Shown here piece after piece: positions 28,431 to 37,201 of a stretch of 64,000 nt of DNA. The position numbers and the translations under genes are program-made. The DNA comes from Alteromonas sp. BMJM2 (GTDB lineage: Bacteria > Pseudomonadota > Gammaproteobacteria > Enterobacterales > Alteromonadaceae): contig NZ_JAPVOT010000002.1 of the NCBI RefSeq assembly GCF_027257845.1, positions 124,001 through 188,000 of the forward strand, given 5' to 3'. The notes under the pieces are model-generated. The model was not told the DNA's origin. It saw nothing but the letters and a program-made list of their open reading frames with translations, and did no database searches. How positions within the stretch are numbered: the stretch's first letter is position 1; every line of letters begins with the position of its first letter.

Positions 28431-29153
28431 TTATACTTGTTCGCCATCAGGTACAAAAACATAGCCAAGACCCCACACGGTTTGAATGTATCTCGGGTTT
28501 GCTGGGTCTTCTTCGAGCATTCTACGTAAGCGAGACACTTGAACATCAATACTGCGCTCTAATGCGCTGTAATCCCGACCGCGGGCTAGGTTCATAAGCT
28601 TGTCACGAGACAGCGGCTCTCTTGGATGAGTCACTAACGATTTTAAAACAGCAAATTCCCCACTGGTCAGGGTTAGCGGTGTATTGCCTGCGGTCATTTC
28701 TCGTGTGGCTAAATTAAGCGTGTAGTTACCAAATTCGATAATTTGAACGTCTTTCGACGGTGCGCCTGGCGCTTCGCTACTGCGCCGGCGTAAAACCGCT
28801 TTCGCTCTTGCAAGTAACTCTCTGGGGTTGAACGGCTTGGGGAGGTAATCGTCGGCACCCATTTCAAGGCCAATTATACGGTCTACCTCGTCACCTTTCG
28901 CAGTTAACATAATAATGGGCATGTCATTTCCGGTTTGGCGTAGGCGACGACAAATTGAAAGCCCGTCCTCTCCAGGTAACATCAAATCTAGCACCATAAG
29001 GTGAAAGTTTTCCCGCTCTAATAGTCTGTCCATCTGCTCAGCATTAGCCGCGCTTCGAACCTGATAGCCCTGCTCTAATAAATAGCGCTCAAGCAGACTG
29101 CGAAGGCGCATGTCATCATCGACAACGAGAATTTTTGAGGTTTCCTGACCCAT
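28431..29153 (-). CDS. ompR: Response regulator OmpR
   Basis: This OmpR-type regulator has about 240 residues. The receiver starts [20 protein letters not shown] with phospho-acceptor Asp56 in [11 protein letters not shown], and the C-terminal winged helix has [13 protein letters not shown] and [16 protein letters not shown]. The start at 29153 (MGQETSK) is preferred because AAGGG is 7 bases ahead; an ATG two codons earlier is too close. It is the first gene of ompR-envZ. The 5' gap 29160-29394 is otherwise AT-rich with no gene. Confidence 0.95.
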   Translation of the reverse strand: MGQETSKILVVDDDMRLRSLLERYLLEQGYQVRSAANAEQMDRLLERENFHLMVLDLMLPGEDGLSICRRLRQTGNDMPIIMLTAKGDEVDRIIGLEMGADDYLPKPFNPRELLARAKAVLRRRSSEAPGAPSKDVQIIEFGNYTLNLATREMTAGNTPLTLTSGEFAVLKSLVTHPREPLSRDKLMNLARGRDYSALERSIDVQVSRLRRMLEEDPANPRYIQTVWGLGYVFVPDGEQV

Positions 29154-29329
29154 AACCATACCCTTGAAAATACGTATGATTCACTATAACCACATGACGA
29201 GAAATACAAAAGCAAGAAAGTGTAAAATGAGAGGGCGGTTTGTTACAAATAGTGTCAACAAAGGTCGAGTCAATTGTTGCTGTGCAAAATTTATTCGGTA
29301 TAACTTAGCAAATAAGGCATTCAATAACG

Positions 29330-29366
29330 TATCAAAAAAGGCAGCAAACCACAGATTGCTGCCTAA
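29330..29366 (-). terminator. Rho-independent terminator of the DUF2855 gene
   Basis: An 8-bp stem GGCAGCAA / TTGCTGCC with an 8-base loop is followed, in the minus direction, by TTTTTT. It lies about 30 bases downstream of the DUF2855 stop. Confidence 0.85.
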
Positions 29367-29394
29367 AAAGTAGAAATTTAGCAAAGAGCGAACA

Positions 29395-30528
29395 CTACTT
29401 AAATGAGACTACGTTCAAGGCTTTAGTATCGGCGTTGCCGTTAAGGGTTTCTTTGTAAAGCGCAACAATGTCTTTTGTTCCTTTATGGCTCTGCTCAAAA
29501 AAGGTGTTGTCCACTTTGCTAGCAAAGCCTTGCCATGCTTTAGCATATTTTTTCAAAAAGACGTCGTGTCCCCATTCTTTTTGGCGCAGTTTTACCCGTG
29601 ATGGCGCGAAAAATATCTCTGCATCCAGCAACTTCGGATTAGGCTTTTCTTGGGCTTCCCAGTCGGTGGCGCCAATAAGGGATACCTTACTCAACTTATC
29701 GCCTATGGCCTGAGTAATATTGTTAATCAAGGTACCGTTGGCAGCAAAATCGAGTAACCAGAAAGTATCACTTTTATCCAGCTTATTTAGCTCGCTGTAG
29801 CTCATAACATCGTCATAACAGCCGGTGGCTTTCACCATGTCTACATTTGCCGGTGAGGTAAGCCCAATCACTTTGTAGCTTGCACCTCTTTGCGCTTTTT
29901 GGTCTTTTAACAGCTGTGCGGTACCTAGTGCTGTTTTGCTCGAAGCACTTGAAAGTAGTAACGACTCGCCTTTTGAAAGCTCTGCTACGTAATCGTCTAA
30001 TACAAAAGAGGTCATATACAGAGGGCGAAAGTTAAGCTGCCACGCTTCACGGTTAGCGTCGTAACCAGGGTCGGCGCTGCAGCGAAGGTATTGGTCGTAA
30101 ACGGGGCTAATACTTTTACGGTTTTCATGAATATCAGAGAAGCCATGAGCTGCTACTTTGCCTGCCTTAATGACCCAGTGACTTGCCATTGGTAAATAGC
30201 CAAATACCTTTTCACCTTCTTGAATATCTGGGTGGCGAGACACTTTTACTGTGGCGAAACCCCACACCGGAACGATGCCATAACCTTCTTCAGCGGGAAA
30301 AAATCCCCAATAGCCCATTTTAAAACCCAGCGCAGCATAGGTGATGTTATTAGCCGAAAAGCCAAAGCTGTCAGTTTCTAAAATGAGTTCGCCTTCGCTG
30401 AGGTGCTCGCTATCAAGCTGTACATCCACCACTTTGGTCTCATTGAGGTTGTTTTGGTTTAACCATATTTGGGTTGAAGTAACGGGTGAATTTGCTTCTG
30501 GTGCAGATGACGGTGTAGACGAGGCCAT
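29395..30528 (-). CDS. DUF2855 family protein (MDR-like fold)
   Basis: This 377-residue protein matches the DUF2855 pattern: an N-terminal GroES-like region (ILETDSFGFSANNITYAALG, YWGFFPAEEGYGIVPVWGFA, GEKVFGYLPMASHWV) and a nucleotide-binding part with LLSSASSKTALGTAQLL. These proteins resemble quinone-oxidoreductase-type medium-chain dehydrogenases but have no established reaction. It is single, with its own terminator. There is no signal peptide. Confidence 0.8.
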   Translation of the reverse strand: MASSTPSSAPEANSPVTSTQIWLNQNNLNETKVVDVQLDSEHLSEGELILETDSFGFSANNITYAALGFKMGYWGFFPAEEGYGIVPVWGFATVKVSRHPDIQEGEKVFGYLPMASHWVIKAGKVAAHGFSDIHENRKSISPVYDQYLRCSADPGYDANREAWQLNFRPLYMTSFVLDDYVAELSKGESLLLSSASSKTALGTAQLLKDQKAQRGASYKVIGLTSPANVDMVKATGCYDDVMSYSELNKLDKSDTFWLLDFAANGTLINNITQAIGDKLSKVSLIGATDWEAQEKPNPKLLDAEIFFAPSRVKLRQKEWGHDVFLKKYAKAWQGFASKVDNTFFEQSHKGTKDIVALYKETLNGNADTKALNVVSFK

Positions 30529-30638
30529 GGTGATATCCTTAATAAAATCTTATAGCACCACCATGACGCAAATGAGTGAGTATTGCGACTAGTTGTTGTT
30601 AATATATTGTTATAGGAAACAGATATAGACGGCGCTTT

Positions 30639-31547
30639 TTACTCCTCGTCTGAATTCAACCAATCCATTTGATGCCCTGCGCGGCGCTTTTTATTTAAAA
30701 TGTCTTCAAGTAATGGAGACAGAATAAGTTCCATGGCTAATCCCATTTTTCCGCCAGGTACCACCAGAGTGTTGATACGGGACATAAACGCGCCATCAAT
30801 CATCTTAAGAAGATAGGGATAATCCACATTTTTCATTTCACGCCTAAACCGCACCACTACAAAACTTTCGTCTTGAGTGGGTATTTCACGGGCGCTAAAC
30901 GGGTTTGAAGTATCTACCGTAGGCACTCGCTGGAAATTAACATGGGTACGGGAAAATTGAGGGGTAATATAGTGAAAGTAATCGTCTAACCCACGCACAA
31001 TGCTGCTCATTACTGCTTCTCGAGAGTGGCCTCTGTCTGTGGTGTCGCGAACGATTTTTTGGATCCATTCCAAATTTACAATAGGCACCATGCCTACAAG
31101 TAAATCCACATGCTTTGCTACATCGTTTTCTTCGGTTTTTACACCGCCGTGAAGCCCTTCGTAAAAAAGCAAATCGGTATTTTTTGGTAAGTCCTGCCAA
31201 GGTGTAAAGGTACCGGGCATTTGATTAAACGGAACCGCTTCATCAAAGGTGTGTAGATATTGTCTGAATTGTCCGGTGCCCGAACTGCCATATTCTCTAA
31301 AAATCGACTCAAGGAGTTCGAAATCGTTGGCCTTCGGGCCAAAGTAGCTGATGTGCCTACCTTGTTCCTGTGCCTTGCGAATTTCTACTTCCATTTCAGG
31401 TCGAGTAAAACGGTGAAAGCTGTCACCACCCACCACAGCGGCATTCACATTGAGATTTCTAAAAATGTGACGTATGGCGTTCGTGGTTGTGGTTGTACCC
31501 GCACCTGATGAACCTGTTATAGCAATAATAGGGTGTTTGACAGACAT
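30639..31547 (-). CDS. prkB: Phosphoribulokinase-like protein PrkB
   Basis: This 302-residue P-loop kinase has GSSGAGTTTTTNAI as Walker A and GGDSFHRFTR and LLFYEGLHGG as further PRK motifs. It belongs to the PrkB branch found in many non-autotrophic gammaproteobacteria. No RuBisCO or other Calvin-cycle gene is in the window, so the true role is not CO2 fixation and is not established. It appears monocistronic. The 90-base gap to the DUF2855 start (30529-30638) is unremarkable. Confidence 0.88.
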   Translation of the reverse strand: MSVKHPIIAITGSSGAGTTTTTNAIRHIFRNLNVNAAVVGGDSFHRFTRPEMEVEIRKAQEQGRHISYFGPKANDFELLESIFREYGSSGTGQFRQYLHTFDEAVPFNQMPGTFTPWQDLPKNTDLLFYEGLHGGVKTEENDVAKHVDLLVGMVPIVNLEWIQKIVRDTTDRGHSREAVMSSIVRGLDDYFHYITPQFSRTHVNFQRVPTVDTSNPFSAREIPTQDESFVVVRFRREMKNVDYPYLLKMIDGAFMSRINTLVVPGGKMGLAMELILSPLLEDILNKKRRAGHQMDWLNSDEE

Positions 31548-31699
31548 AGGACTTCTTGTTGGACATGACAGTGACTAGTTATAAGCTGATGTGGCTGAAG
31601 AATCAAGGGTACTGCGGGATAGCAAGTTGACATTTTAACGCGCTTAACGCAACTTAGCACACTGTCGATTTACGACACATTACTACAGGGACCTTGGTT

Positions 31700-34558
31700 A
31701 TGTTGTTCTTATTCGGTGTTCTTTTCGCCATCGTTATATGCGCTGGAGCTATTTTATCATTTGCCCAGCAAAGCCAAATAACGGCGTTAGTGAAAGAAGT
31801 AAAACTGCTTAAAAAGCAGATGTCACAACGAGACTCCTTACATGAAAGCAATGACATAGAAACTCAAAGCTCTTTAGATGCAGGCTCTGTAGGTGCAGGC
31901 TCCCCAGGTGAAAGCTCGTTAGGCTCAAGCTTCACGAAATCAGGCTCAAACGATCCAAGCTACGTAGATTTAAGCCTTCCTGATTCAAGCCCCTTAGATT
32001 TAAGCTCCGCAGACTCATCAGATATTCCAAGCACTTCTTCTAGCGCATTCAGTGCTACTTCAGAATCGGTAGAGAGCCCAGACGATGTCGCAGCAGACGG
32101 TGTATTTCACCAATCAGAATCAAAAGAAAACGCAGGTACACCTTCGTTTTTTAAACGTTTCTTTTCCAGCGACTCCAGTTTAATGGCATCCATAAAAAGC
32201 AACGCATTACTGTGGCTAGGTGCGGCAGTGCTTGCTGTTGGCGGTGTCTTTTTAGCAGTTTATTCTATTGAAGCAGGGCTGGTATCTGCCAAGGTCCGCA
32301 TTGTATTCGGAGCTGCTTTTGGTCTTTGTCTTGTTGGGTTGGCCGAATACCTTGCACGCCATCGAGAAAAATTCAGCATTTACTCACCTACCATCTGCGC
32401 GGCACTGGCTAGTGGCGGGGTAATAACCTGTTATGCCATCATTCTGGTGGCCTACGACTTTTATCAGTTTTTTCCGCCACTATTTGCATTTTCGTTGTTG
32501 GCTGCAGTGGCATTTGGCGCTATCTCTCTGGCGCTTCGCTACGGTCCGCTACTGGCGTTAATTGGCATTGCAGGCGCTTATGCCATTCCAGCGTTAATTC
32601 AGTCAGACTCTAACAGTATTACCACTTTGCTTGTTTTTGTGTCTTTAGTGTCACTTTCTGGGGTGTGGGTGTCTCAGAAGGTCGGGCAAATATGGCCCTG
32701 GCGGCTAAGTATGATTGGGCACTTTGTGTGGGCGTTTGTCGCTGTGAATCATACCGGTCCTCTCGATATTTGGGTGTGGCTTGGCTTTACTACTTTTTCT
32801 GTATATTTGTTTTCTTTTACCCATACGCTGGGCTGGTCACTGCAAGAGCAGTGCAGCGATGTTAAGTCAGTAAAGGCGATGCTAACACCCTCTCGTGAAT
32901 TATTTGGCATACTGTTGCCTTTTGCGTTGCTGCACGTCTATTTAATGGCTCATGGCAGTGATATGCATATTTGGGTAAGCAGTGCTGTCTTAGGCGCTTT
33001 ATTGTTATTGCCTTCTTACCGACACAGCACCTTCGACAGTTGGCCATGTCTACTGGTTGTTGCCTCAATCATTCATATACTGCTGTTAAAAGATATCATG
33101 CCTTTCGCTTACGCCAATTCTGGTAACGCAGCTGGTCTTGCTCCAGATGCGCTTAATTCGCAAGACTTGGCAACGCTATTTACAGGGTATTATTTATACG
33201 TGCAGATTGCCGTGGTTGCCTTTACATCCTATGTGGCGCTTATGGCCCATAGAACAGGTCGTCCAGCATTTTGGTTTTATATTGTCGTGTTTCCAATTGC
33301 TTTATATGGTGTGAGCTATGTGGTAAGTACGGCATCGGCGCAGGAGGCTTTATATCGTGTTTGGGCATTCGAATTAGCGCTATTAGCAATAGTCAGTACA
33401 ACAGTGGCCTTAAAGTCTCGTGGTTTAGGTCAGCTTACTTATGCCGTGCTGGCTAATGCGTGCCTTACTTTATGTCTTACCATGCTGTTAGAGGCGGCCG
33501 TTTTATCGTTCGCCTTGGCCTTGCAGGTAGCAAGTATCAGCGTATTAAGTGCTCGCTATAAAGTGACACTACCTGATTGGTTATACAAAATATTGCTAAC
33601 TGCCGTATTAGTGCGAATTACGGCCGCCCCGTGGGTGGCAGATTATGCTAACGAGAGCATTTTGGGGGTTCACTGGACCGCCATTATTTATCCTCTTATT
33701 TTTGCAGCGTTAATTATTGCCAAAAAATACAACCCATCCACAACGTTAAAACTGTGGTTAGAAGGTGCACTCATTCACGTTGCAGCCCTTTTCATTACAA
33801 CGGAACCAAGCTATTACCTCATCGGAAGTTACCCTGATTTACTGGCAGGTGATTATCAAGAGCGAGTGCTGGTAGCCTTAGGGTGGTGTGCACTCGCTGC
33901 GGCCTACTGTTATAGAGCGTTTATTGCTCAGTCTATGACAGTGTTGTATCGCGTTGCTGCATTGGTGCTGTTAATCGGGGTAGGTATTACTCATATGGAT
34001 ATTAGTGTTGCCAATAACCCCTTTATTCACTCTCAACCTACTGGCGAGGGAACCGTGTTTAACTGGTTACTATTGCAATGGCTACTACCAGCATTACTCG
34101 TCACAAGCGTGTTGTCTAGTGCATTGCAGCGCATGATTTTGGGCGCTCCCGATGCGCTGAATACTATTTTAAGCAAAAAAGTCCGCATTAATTTAGGTGT
34201 AATTGCAGGTGGATTCGCCTTTTTATACATTAACAGCATCATTCGCGGCGCCTTTCACAATGCAAACCTATTATTGGAGAATGGCTTCACTCAGCCTGAG
34301 CTTTATACGTATTCTGTGTGCTGGTTAGTAATCGCTACTGCAACCATATTTATTGGCCAATTTAAGCAACACCAGCTTGCGGTAAAACTGGGTTTTGGTT
34401 TACTCGCGTTAGTTATTTTAAAAGCATTCGTTGTTGATATGGCAAACCTTGAAGGTTTATACCGTGCGCTGTCCTTCATTGGGCTGGGACTTAGCCTTGT
34501 AGGCATTGGATGGCTGTTCCAAAAGCTTCGTGGCGATGCTGAATTGCTTAATGCATGA
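31700..34558 (+). CDS. DUF2339 multi-pass membrane protein
   Basis: This large integral membrane protein has about 950 residues. It starts with a membrane helix and a short coiled-coil segment (QSQITALVKEVKLLKKQM), followed by a Ser/Asp-rich linker (about residues 50-145). More than 20 hydrophobic helices begin with ALLWLGAAVLAVGGVFLAVYS. This plan matches DUF2339 proteins, whose function is unknown. The ATG at 31700 is preferred over the TTG at 31694 because AGGGA at 31687-31691 is 8 bases from it. It is monocistronic. Confidence 0.82.
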   Translation: MLFLFGVLFAIVICAGAILSFAQQSQITALVKEVKLLKKQMSQRDSLHESNDIETQSSLDAGSVGAGSPGESSLGSSFTKSGSNDPSYVDLSLPDSSPLDLSSADSSDIPSTSSSAFSATSESVESPDDVAADGVFHQSESKENAGTPSFFKRFFSSDSSLMASIKSNALLWLGAAVLAVGGVFLAVYSIEAGLVSAKVRIVFGAAFGLCLVGLAEYLARHREKFSIYSPTICAALASGGVITCYAIILVAYDFYQFFPPLFAFSLLAAVAFGAISLALRYGPLLALIGIAGAYAIPALIQSDSNSITTLLVFVSLVSLSGVWVSQKVGQIWPWRLSMIGHFVWAFVAVNHTGPLDIWVWLGFTTFSVYLFSFTHTLGWSLQEQCSDVKSVKAMLTPSRELFGILLPFALLHVYLMAHGSDMHIWVSSAVLGALLLLPSYRHSTFDSWPCLLVVASIIHILLLKDIMPFAYANSGNAAGLAPDALNSQDLATLFTGYYLYVQIAVVAFTSYVALMAHRTGRPAFWFYIVVFPIALYGVSYVVSTASAQEALYRVWAFELALLAIVSTTVALKSRGLGQLTYAVLANACLTLCLTMLLEAAVLSFALALQVASISVLSARYKVTLPDWLYKILLTAVLVRITAAPWVADYANESILGVHWTAIIYPLIFAALIIAKKYNPSTTLKLWLEGALIHVAALFITTEPSYYLIGSYPDLLAGDYQERVLVALGWCALAAAYCYRAFIAQSMTVLYRVAALVLLIGVGITHMDISVANNPFIHSQPTGEGTVFNWLLLQWLLPALLVTSVLSSALQRMILGAPDALNTILSKKVRINLGVIAGGFAFLYINSIIRGAFHNANLLLENGFTQPELYTYSVCWLVIATATIFIGQFKQHQLAVKLGFGLLALVILKAFVVDMANLEGLYRALSFIGLGLSLVGIGWLFQKLRGDAELLNA

Positions 34559-34716
34559 GTTTTTACTTTCTTTTTATATTTTAATAGTTTACCTATACGA
34601 CACAGGGGTGTCGTATGACAAAAACCGATGATTTACTGTCCTGTCGCATTAGTGCCGTTTCACCTTCTCGCTATTTCCGGTGAAATACGCTGGCATTGAG
34701 ACAAAGGAGAACAATC

Positions 34717-35166
34717 ATGCAATCAAATGAAGTTATAAAACAATCGCAGGTATCAAGAAGAGAACATATGAGTCAAGTATCGCTAAACAATGGGTATTGG
34801 TTTTATTTCGACCACGAGGGTAATGATATCTCTATGTGGGGCTCGGTGTTTAGTGGTAAGGAAAAAGTGTCTTTCAATAACGAAGTGGTATCGTCGTTTA
34901 GAAATTTAAGCAGCACAAAAAGTGAACATGCGTTTACTAAAAATGGTCATGAGTATCTAGTAAAAACACACATGACCCATGTTTTACGGGGTGAATTAAA
35001 CGTCACGCTGTTTTGTGATGGTAAAGAAGTGGCCAGCGAGACGTTATCGCAATTGGAAAAAGGGAATTTATTGAAATCCTTTTTCAGTATGGATAGGTTT
35101 TTATTCGTAGGGTTAATTGTGGGCTTTCTTTGCGGTTATTTAGGCTTTATGAGTTTCTCCGGATAG
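34717..35166 (+). CDS. Unrecognised membrane-anchored protein A (tandem paralogue)
   Basis: This 149-residue protein I do not recognise. After a polar start it has a probably beta-rich domain containing YFDHEGNDI, SGKEKVSFNN and RNL, then a C-terminal membrane helix rich in glycine (GLIVGFLCGYLGF). The next gene encodes a shorter relative with the same landmarks in the same order. The ATG at 34717 has AAGGAGA 6 bases ahead. It begins a three-gene unit ending in a membrane-anchored HTH protein. Confidence 0.75.
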   Translation: MQSNEVIKQSQVSRREHMSQVSLNNGYWFYFDHEGNDISMWGSVFSGKEKVSFNNEVVSSFRNLSSTKSEHAFTKNGHEYLVKTHMTHVLRGELNVTLFCDGKEVASETLSQLEKGNLLKSFFSMDRFLFVGLIVGFLCGYLGFMSFSG

Positions 35167-35170
35167 TATT

Positions 35171-35560
35171 ATGACGCAAATAACAATGAGGCAGGGGCTT
35201 TGGTGTCACTTGCAACACGAAGGCCACAATATAGCAGTGCACTGCAGTTTGTGGTCGGGCAAAGAGGTTGTGTATGTGGACGATCACCCTGTATCAGAAC
35301 ATCGCAACTTGTTTCGGTTTACGGGGCGACATGCGCTTAGGCTAAACAACCAAGATTATACTCTTGAAGTGGAAGTGGAGAACCCTTTCACTTACCGTAC
35401 GCAGGTGCGCCTAAAAAAAGGTGCACGTACTGTGCAGAGAGAGACCATATCTATGCTGTCTCGCAAAAATTCGCTCTTTAAAAACATCGCTGTGATTGCC
35501 GGTATTGCCGCTTTGGGGGCGGTGTTTGGTTATTTTGCAGTTATGCACTTTGCAGGGTGA
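35171..35560 (+). CDS. Unrecognised membrane-anchored protein B (tandem paralogue)
   Basis: This 129-residue relative of the preceding protein aligns over nearly its whole length: LQHEGHNI, SGKEVVYVDD, SEHRNL, then a basic stretch and a C-terminal Gly/Ala helix (GIAALGAVFGYFAV). It starts 4 bases after protein A stops and ends 8 bases before the HTH gene, so the three are co-transcribed. The topology suggests the soluble domain is on one side of the inner membrane with only a tail anchor. The function is unknown. Confidence 0.75.
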   Translation: MTQITMRQGLWCHLQHEGHNIAVHCSLWSGKEVVYVDDHPVSEHRNLFRFTGRHALRLNNQDYTLEVEVENPFTYRTQVRLKKGARTVQRETISMLSRKNSLFKNIAVIAGIAALGAVFGYFAVMHFAG

Positions 35561-35568
35561 CATAACAC

Positions 35569-35880
35569 ATGGAAGTGAGAGGCGATATTGTTAAAGAAAT
35601 GCGCATAGAGCGAGCGTGGACCCAAGCGCAGCTGGCAGAATTATGCGACGTAAACTTGCGCACCATTCAGCGGGTGGAAAATAAAGGGAACGCATCGCTA
35701 GAGACCATCATGGCCTTATGCGTTGCCTTTGATGTAAAGCGTCAGACATTATTCAAAGTACCGGAAGTTGCAGAAGTAGAGCCAGTACGACAAAATCCAG
35801 TAAAAGCATACCTATTTATTTTTATATGTGGTCTTGTGGTTGGTGGTGGAGCCAGTACAACGATTTTAGCGCTGCTTTAA
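35569..35880 (+). CDS. XRE-type HTH regulator with C-terminal membrane anchor
   Basis: This 103-residue protein has an N-terminal Cro/C1-type helix-turn-helix (KEMRIERAWTQAQLAELCDV, then LRTIQRVENKG) and a C-terminal hydrophobic helix (YLFIFICGLVVGGGAS). A DNA-binding protein tethered to the membrane beside two tail-anchored paralogues suggests regulation by membrane interaction. The glycine-rich helix resembles those of its neighbours, so direct helix pairing is conceivable. No ligand domain is present. Confidence 0.82.
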   Translation: MEVRGDIVKEMRIERAWTQAQLAELCDVNLRTIQRVENKGNASLETIMALCVAFDVKRQTLFKVPEVAEVEPVRQNPVKAYLFIFICGLVVGGGASTTILALL

Positions 35881-35954
35881 AGTCGCTTAGTGTTAACATA
35901 TTAAATTGTTATCTTCCAATTGGCATCCGCGCTCTTCTAGGATAATCTTCAACT

Positions 35955-36191
35955 ATGCCTACAGTATTAAGATTAGGGCCTTAACGTTTCTTCTTTTATA
36001 GTAATGAAAACGGCGAACCCGCTCACATTCATATTCAGCGCGAGAAGATGCTTGCTAAATTCTGGTTAACGCCAGTAGCACTTGCGAGTTCTACTCGGTT
36101 TTCACCAAAAGAGTTAAGAAAACTTGAGCAATTGGTGGTCGAAAATAAAGATACGTTTTTGGAGGCTTGGAATGGCTATTTTAGCAGTTGA
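35955..36191 (+). pseudogene. DUF4160 gene broken by one in-frame TAA
   Basis: Reading from ATG 35955 gives MPTVLRLGP, then TAA at 35982-35984, then RFFFYSNENGEPAHIHIQRE...AKFWLTPV and LRKLEQLVVENKDTFLEAWNGYF to TGA at 36189. This is a complete DUF4160 protein of about 78 residues with one stop where Tyr is normally expected (PYRFFF). The rest of the frame is open and well conserved, so the loss is recent or the stop is bypassed. The end overlaps the DUF2442 start by 20 bases. Confidence 0.85.
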
Positions 36192-36426
36192 ACATCATCC
36201 CCTTGCTCATTCAGTAAGCTTTGATACCGATTCACTTATTGTCAGCCTTGTCGACGGGCGCACTTTATCCGTTCCTTTGGCGTGGTATCCAACGCTGTCA
36301 TCTGCGACAGCTAGTCAACTCCAAGATTGGGAAATACTTGGGGACGGGGAAGGTATCCACTGGCCCCAACTGGACGAAGACCTAAGTGTAAATGGGCTTC
36401 TTTTAGGCAACCAAGGAAGAAGATAA
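36172..36426 (+). CDS. DUF2442 domain protein
   Basis: This 84-residue protein matches DUF2442: V.FDTDSLIVSLVDGRTLSVPLAWYP.L, then WEILGDGEGIHWPQLDEDLSVNGLL. I use the ATG at 36172 because GGAGG lies at 36161-36165. It overlaps the broken DUF4160 gene, and these two families are commonly side by side and suspected, as I recall, of forming a toxin-antitoxin-like pair. Here only the DUF2442 half is intact. Confidence 0.85.
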   Translation: MAILAVEHHPLAHSVSFDTDSLIVSLVDGRTLSVPLAWYPTLSSATASQLQDWEILGDGEGIHWPQLDEDLSVNGLLLGNQGRR

Positions 36427-36552
36427 CAAATGTTTCAAGTCATGCGCTAGCACACTGGGACACAAACAGCAGTTATGTGATTCAGAGAAGGATACTTCAT
36501 GAGTTTGTTTAATAATCCTATAAGATAGGCTGAGGTCGCGGCAAGGTCCATA

Positions 36553-37045
36553 GTGCGTTTGGTGCCATCTATAGCTGCCTAATCAATTAATGGGCCAGTC
36601 AACTAACAGACCAATCAATTAACAGCCCAGTGCCTTTCATTCATCTTTCGACTTACTGTTGTGATGATGTTGCAGTAAGCGAATGATAAGGTGGGCCTCT
36701 TCTTCGTCTAAATCAAGTAAACCGCGTACCCGTTCAATATGATGAGCGTCATGTTCACTTAGCACACCATCATCTAGCGCGGTGCGAACGGTATCTTTAA
36801 ATCGGTCTCGTTTAAGCTGCATTTTTCCTGTGTAGCTCGAAGATAAAATCCCCGCCGGTAATGCATAAACGCAAATTCCCATTATGGTAATAAAGCCGCC
36901 AAACAGTTTACCTTCCGCCGCCATGCCTTCAACCGTAGGTATGATCACTACTTTCATAACGTGGTCGTTAATAACTTGAGTAACAACGGGAGTTGGAGAG
37001 TATGCGCCCATACCGCGAATTTTGGGTCCTTTGTCAACAACCCTG
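36553..37045. repeat. Left copy of a partial channel-purD duplication
   Basis: From about 36553 the sequence matches the 3' flank and end of the ion-channel gene at 47883-48240. At 36908-36912 (TTACC) it switches to a match with purD from 49621 onward, fading after about 37045. The order and orientation are as in the intact locus, with the 1380 bases between removed. By eye the channel arm is about 96% identical and the purD arm about 80%. The 5-base TTACC present at both source ends marks the junction. Confidence 0.92.
36637..37011 (-). pseudogene. Chimeric purD-channel fragment
   Basis: An open frame of 124 codons starts with 34 residues like the middle of PurD (MGAYSPTPVVTQ...GMAAEG) and runs in frame into the last pore helix and C-terminal tail of the channel (FGGFITIMGIC to HHHNSKSKDE). 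It lacks the pore filter, the voltage-sensor region and most of PurD, so neither function can remain. No ribosome site is obvious. The frame may have survived by chance. Whether it is expressed is unknown. Confidence 0.9.
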
Positions 37046-37201
37046 GGAGACTGTTTCTTGTCTTGAGTACAATCAATGGGCCGTTGGGCCTCAAATGCGT
37101 AAGCGGCTATTGGAACGACGGATTTACCTAGGTCTATTCTGGATATGGTTGCTGGCTTTAATAAGGCGAATTGCTTTCCATTTAAACGGAATTATCCGGT
37201 G

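Noticed and set aside
35982-35984. Recoded stop (programmed readthrough) in the DUF4160 gene
   Set aside because: TAA is the least leaky stop, and no recoding element such as a hairpin or selenocysteine signal is visible. A simple nonsense mutation is more likely.
36124-36171. Extended N-terminus of the DUF2442 protein
   Set aside because: The extra 16 codons fall in the DUF4160 coding part in another frame, and GGAGG lies right before the ATG at 36172.
36571-36640. CRISPR-like array from the repeated CAATTAA / GACCA motifs in the channel flank
   Set aside because: The units are only about 14-16 bases, degenerate and without unique spacers, and no cas genes are present.
36637-37011. The chimera as a working second potassium channel
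   Set aside because: It has no voltage sensor, no pore helix and no TVGYGD filter; only the final helix and the tail remain.
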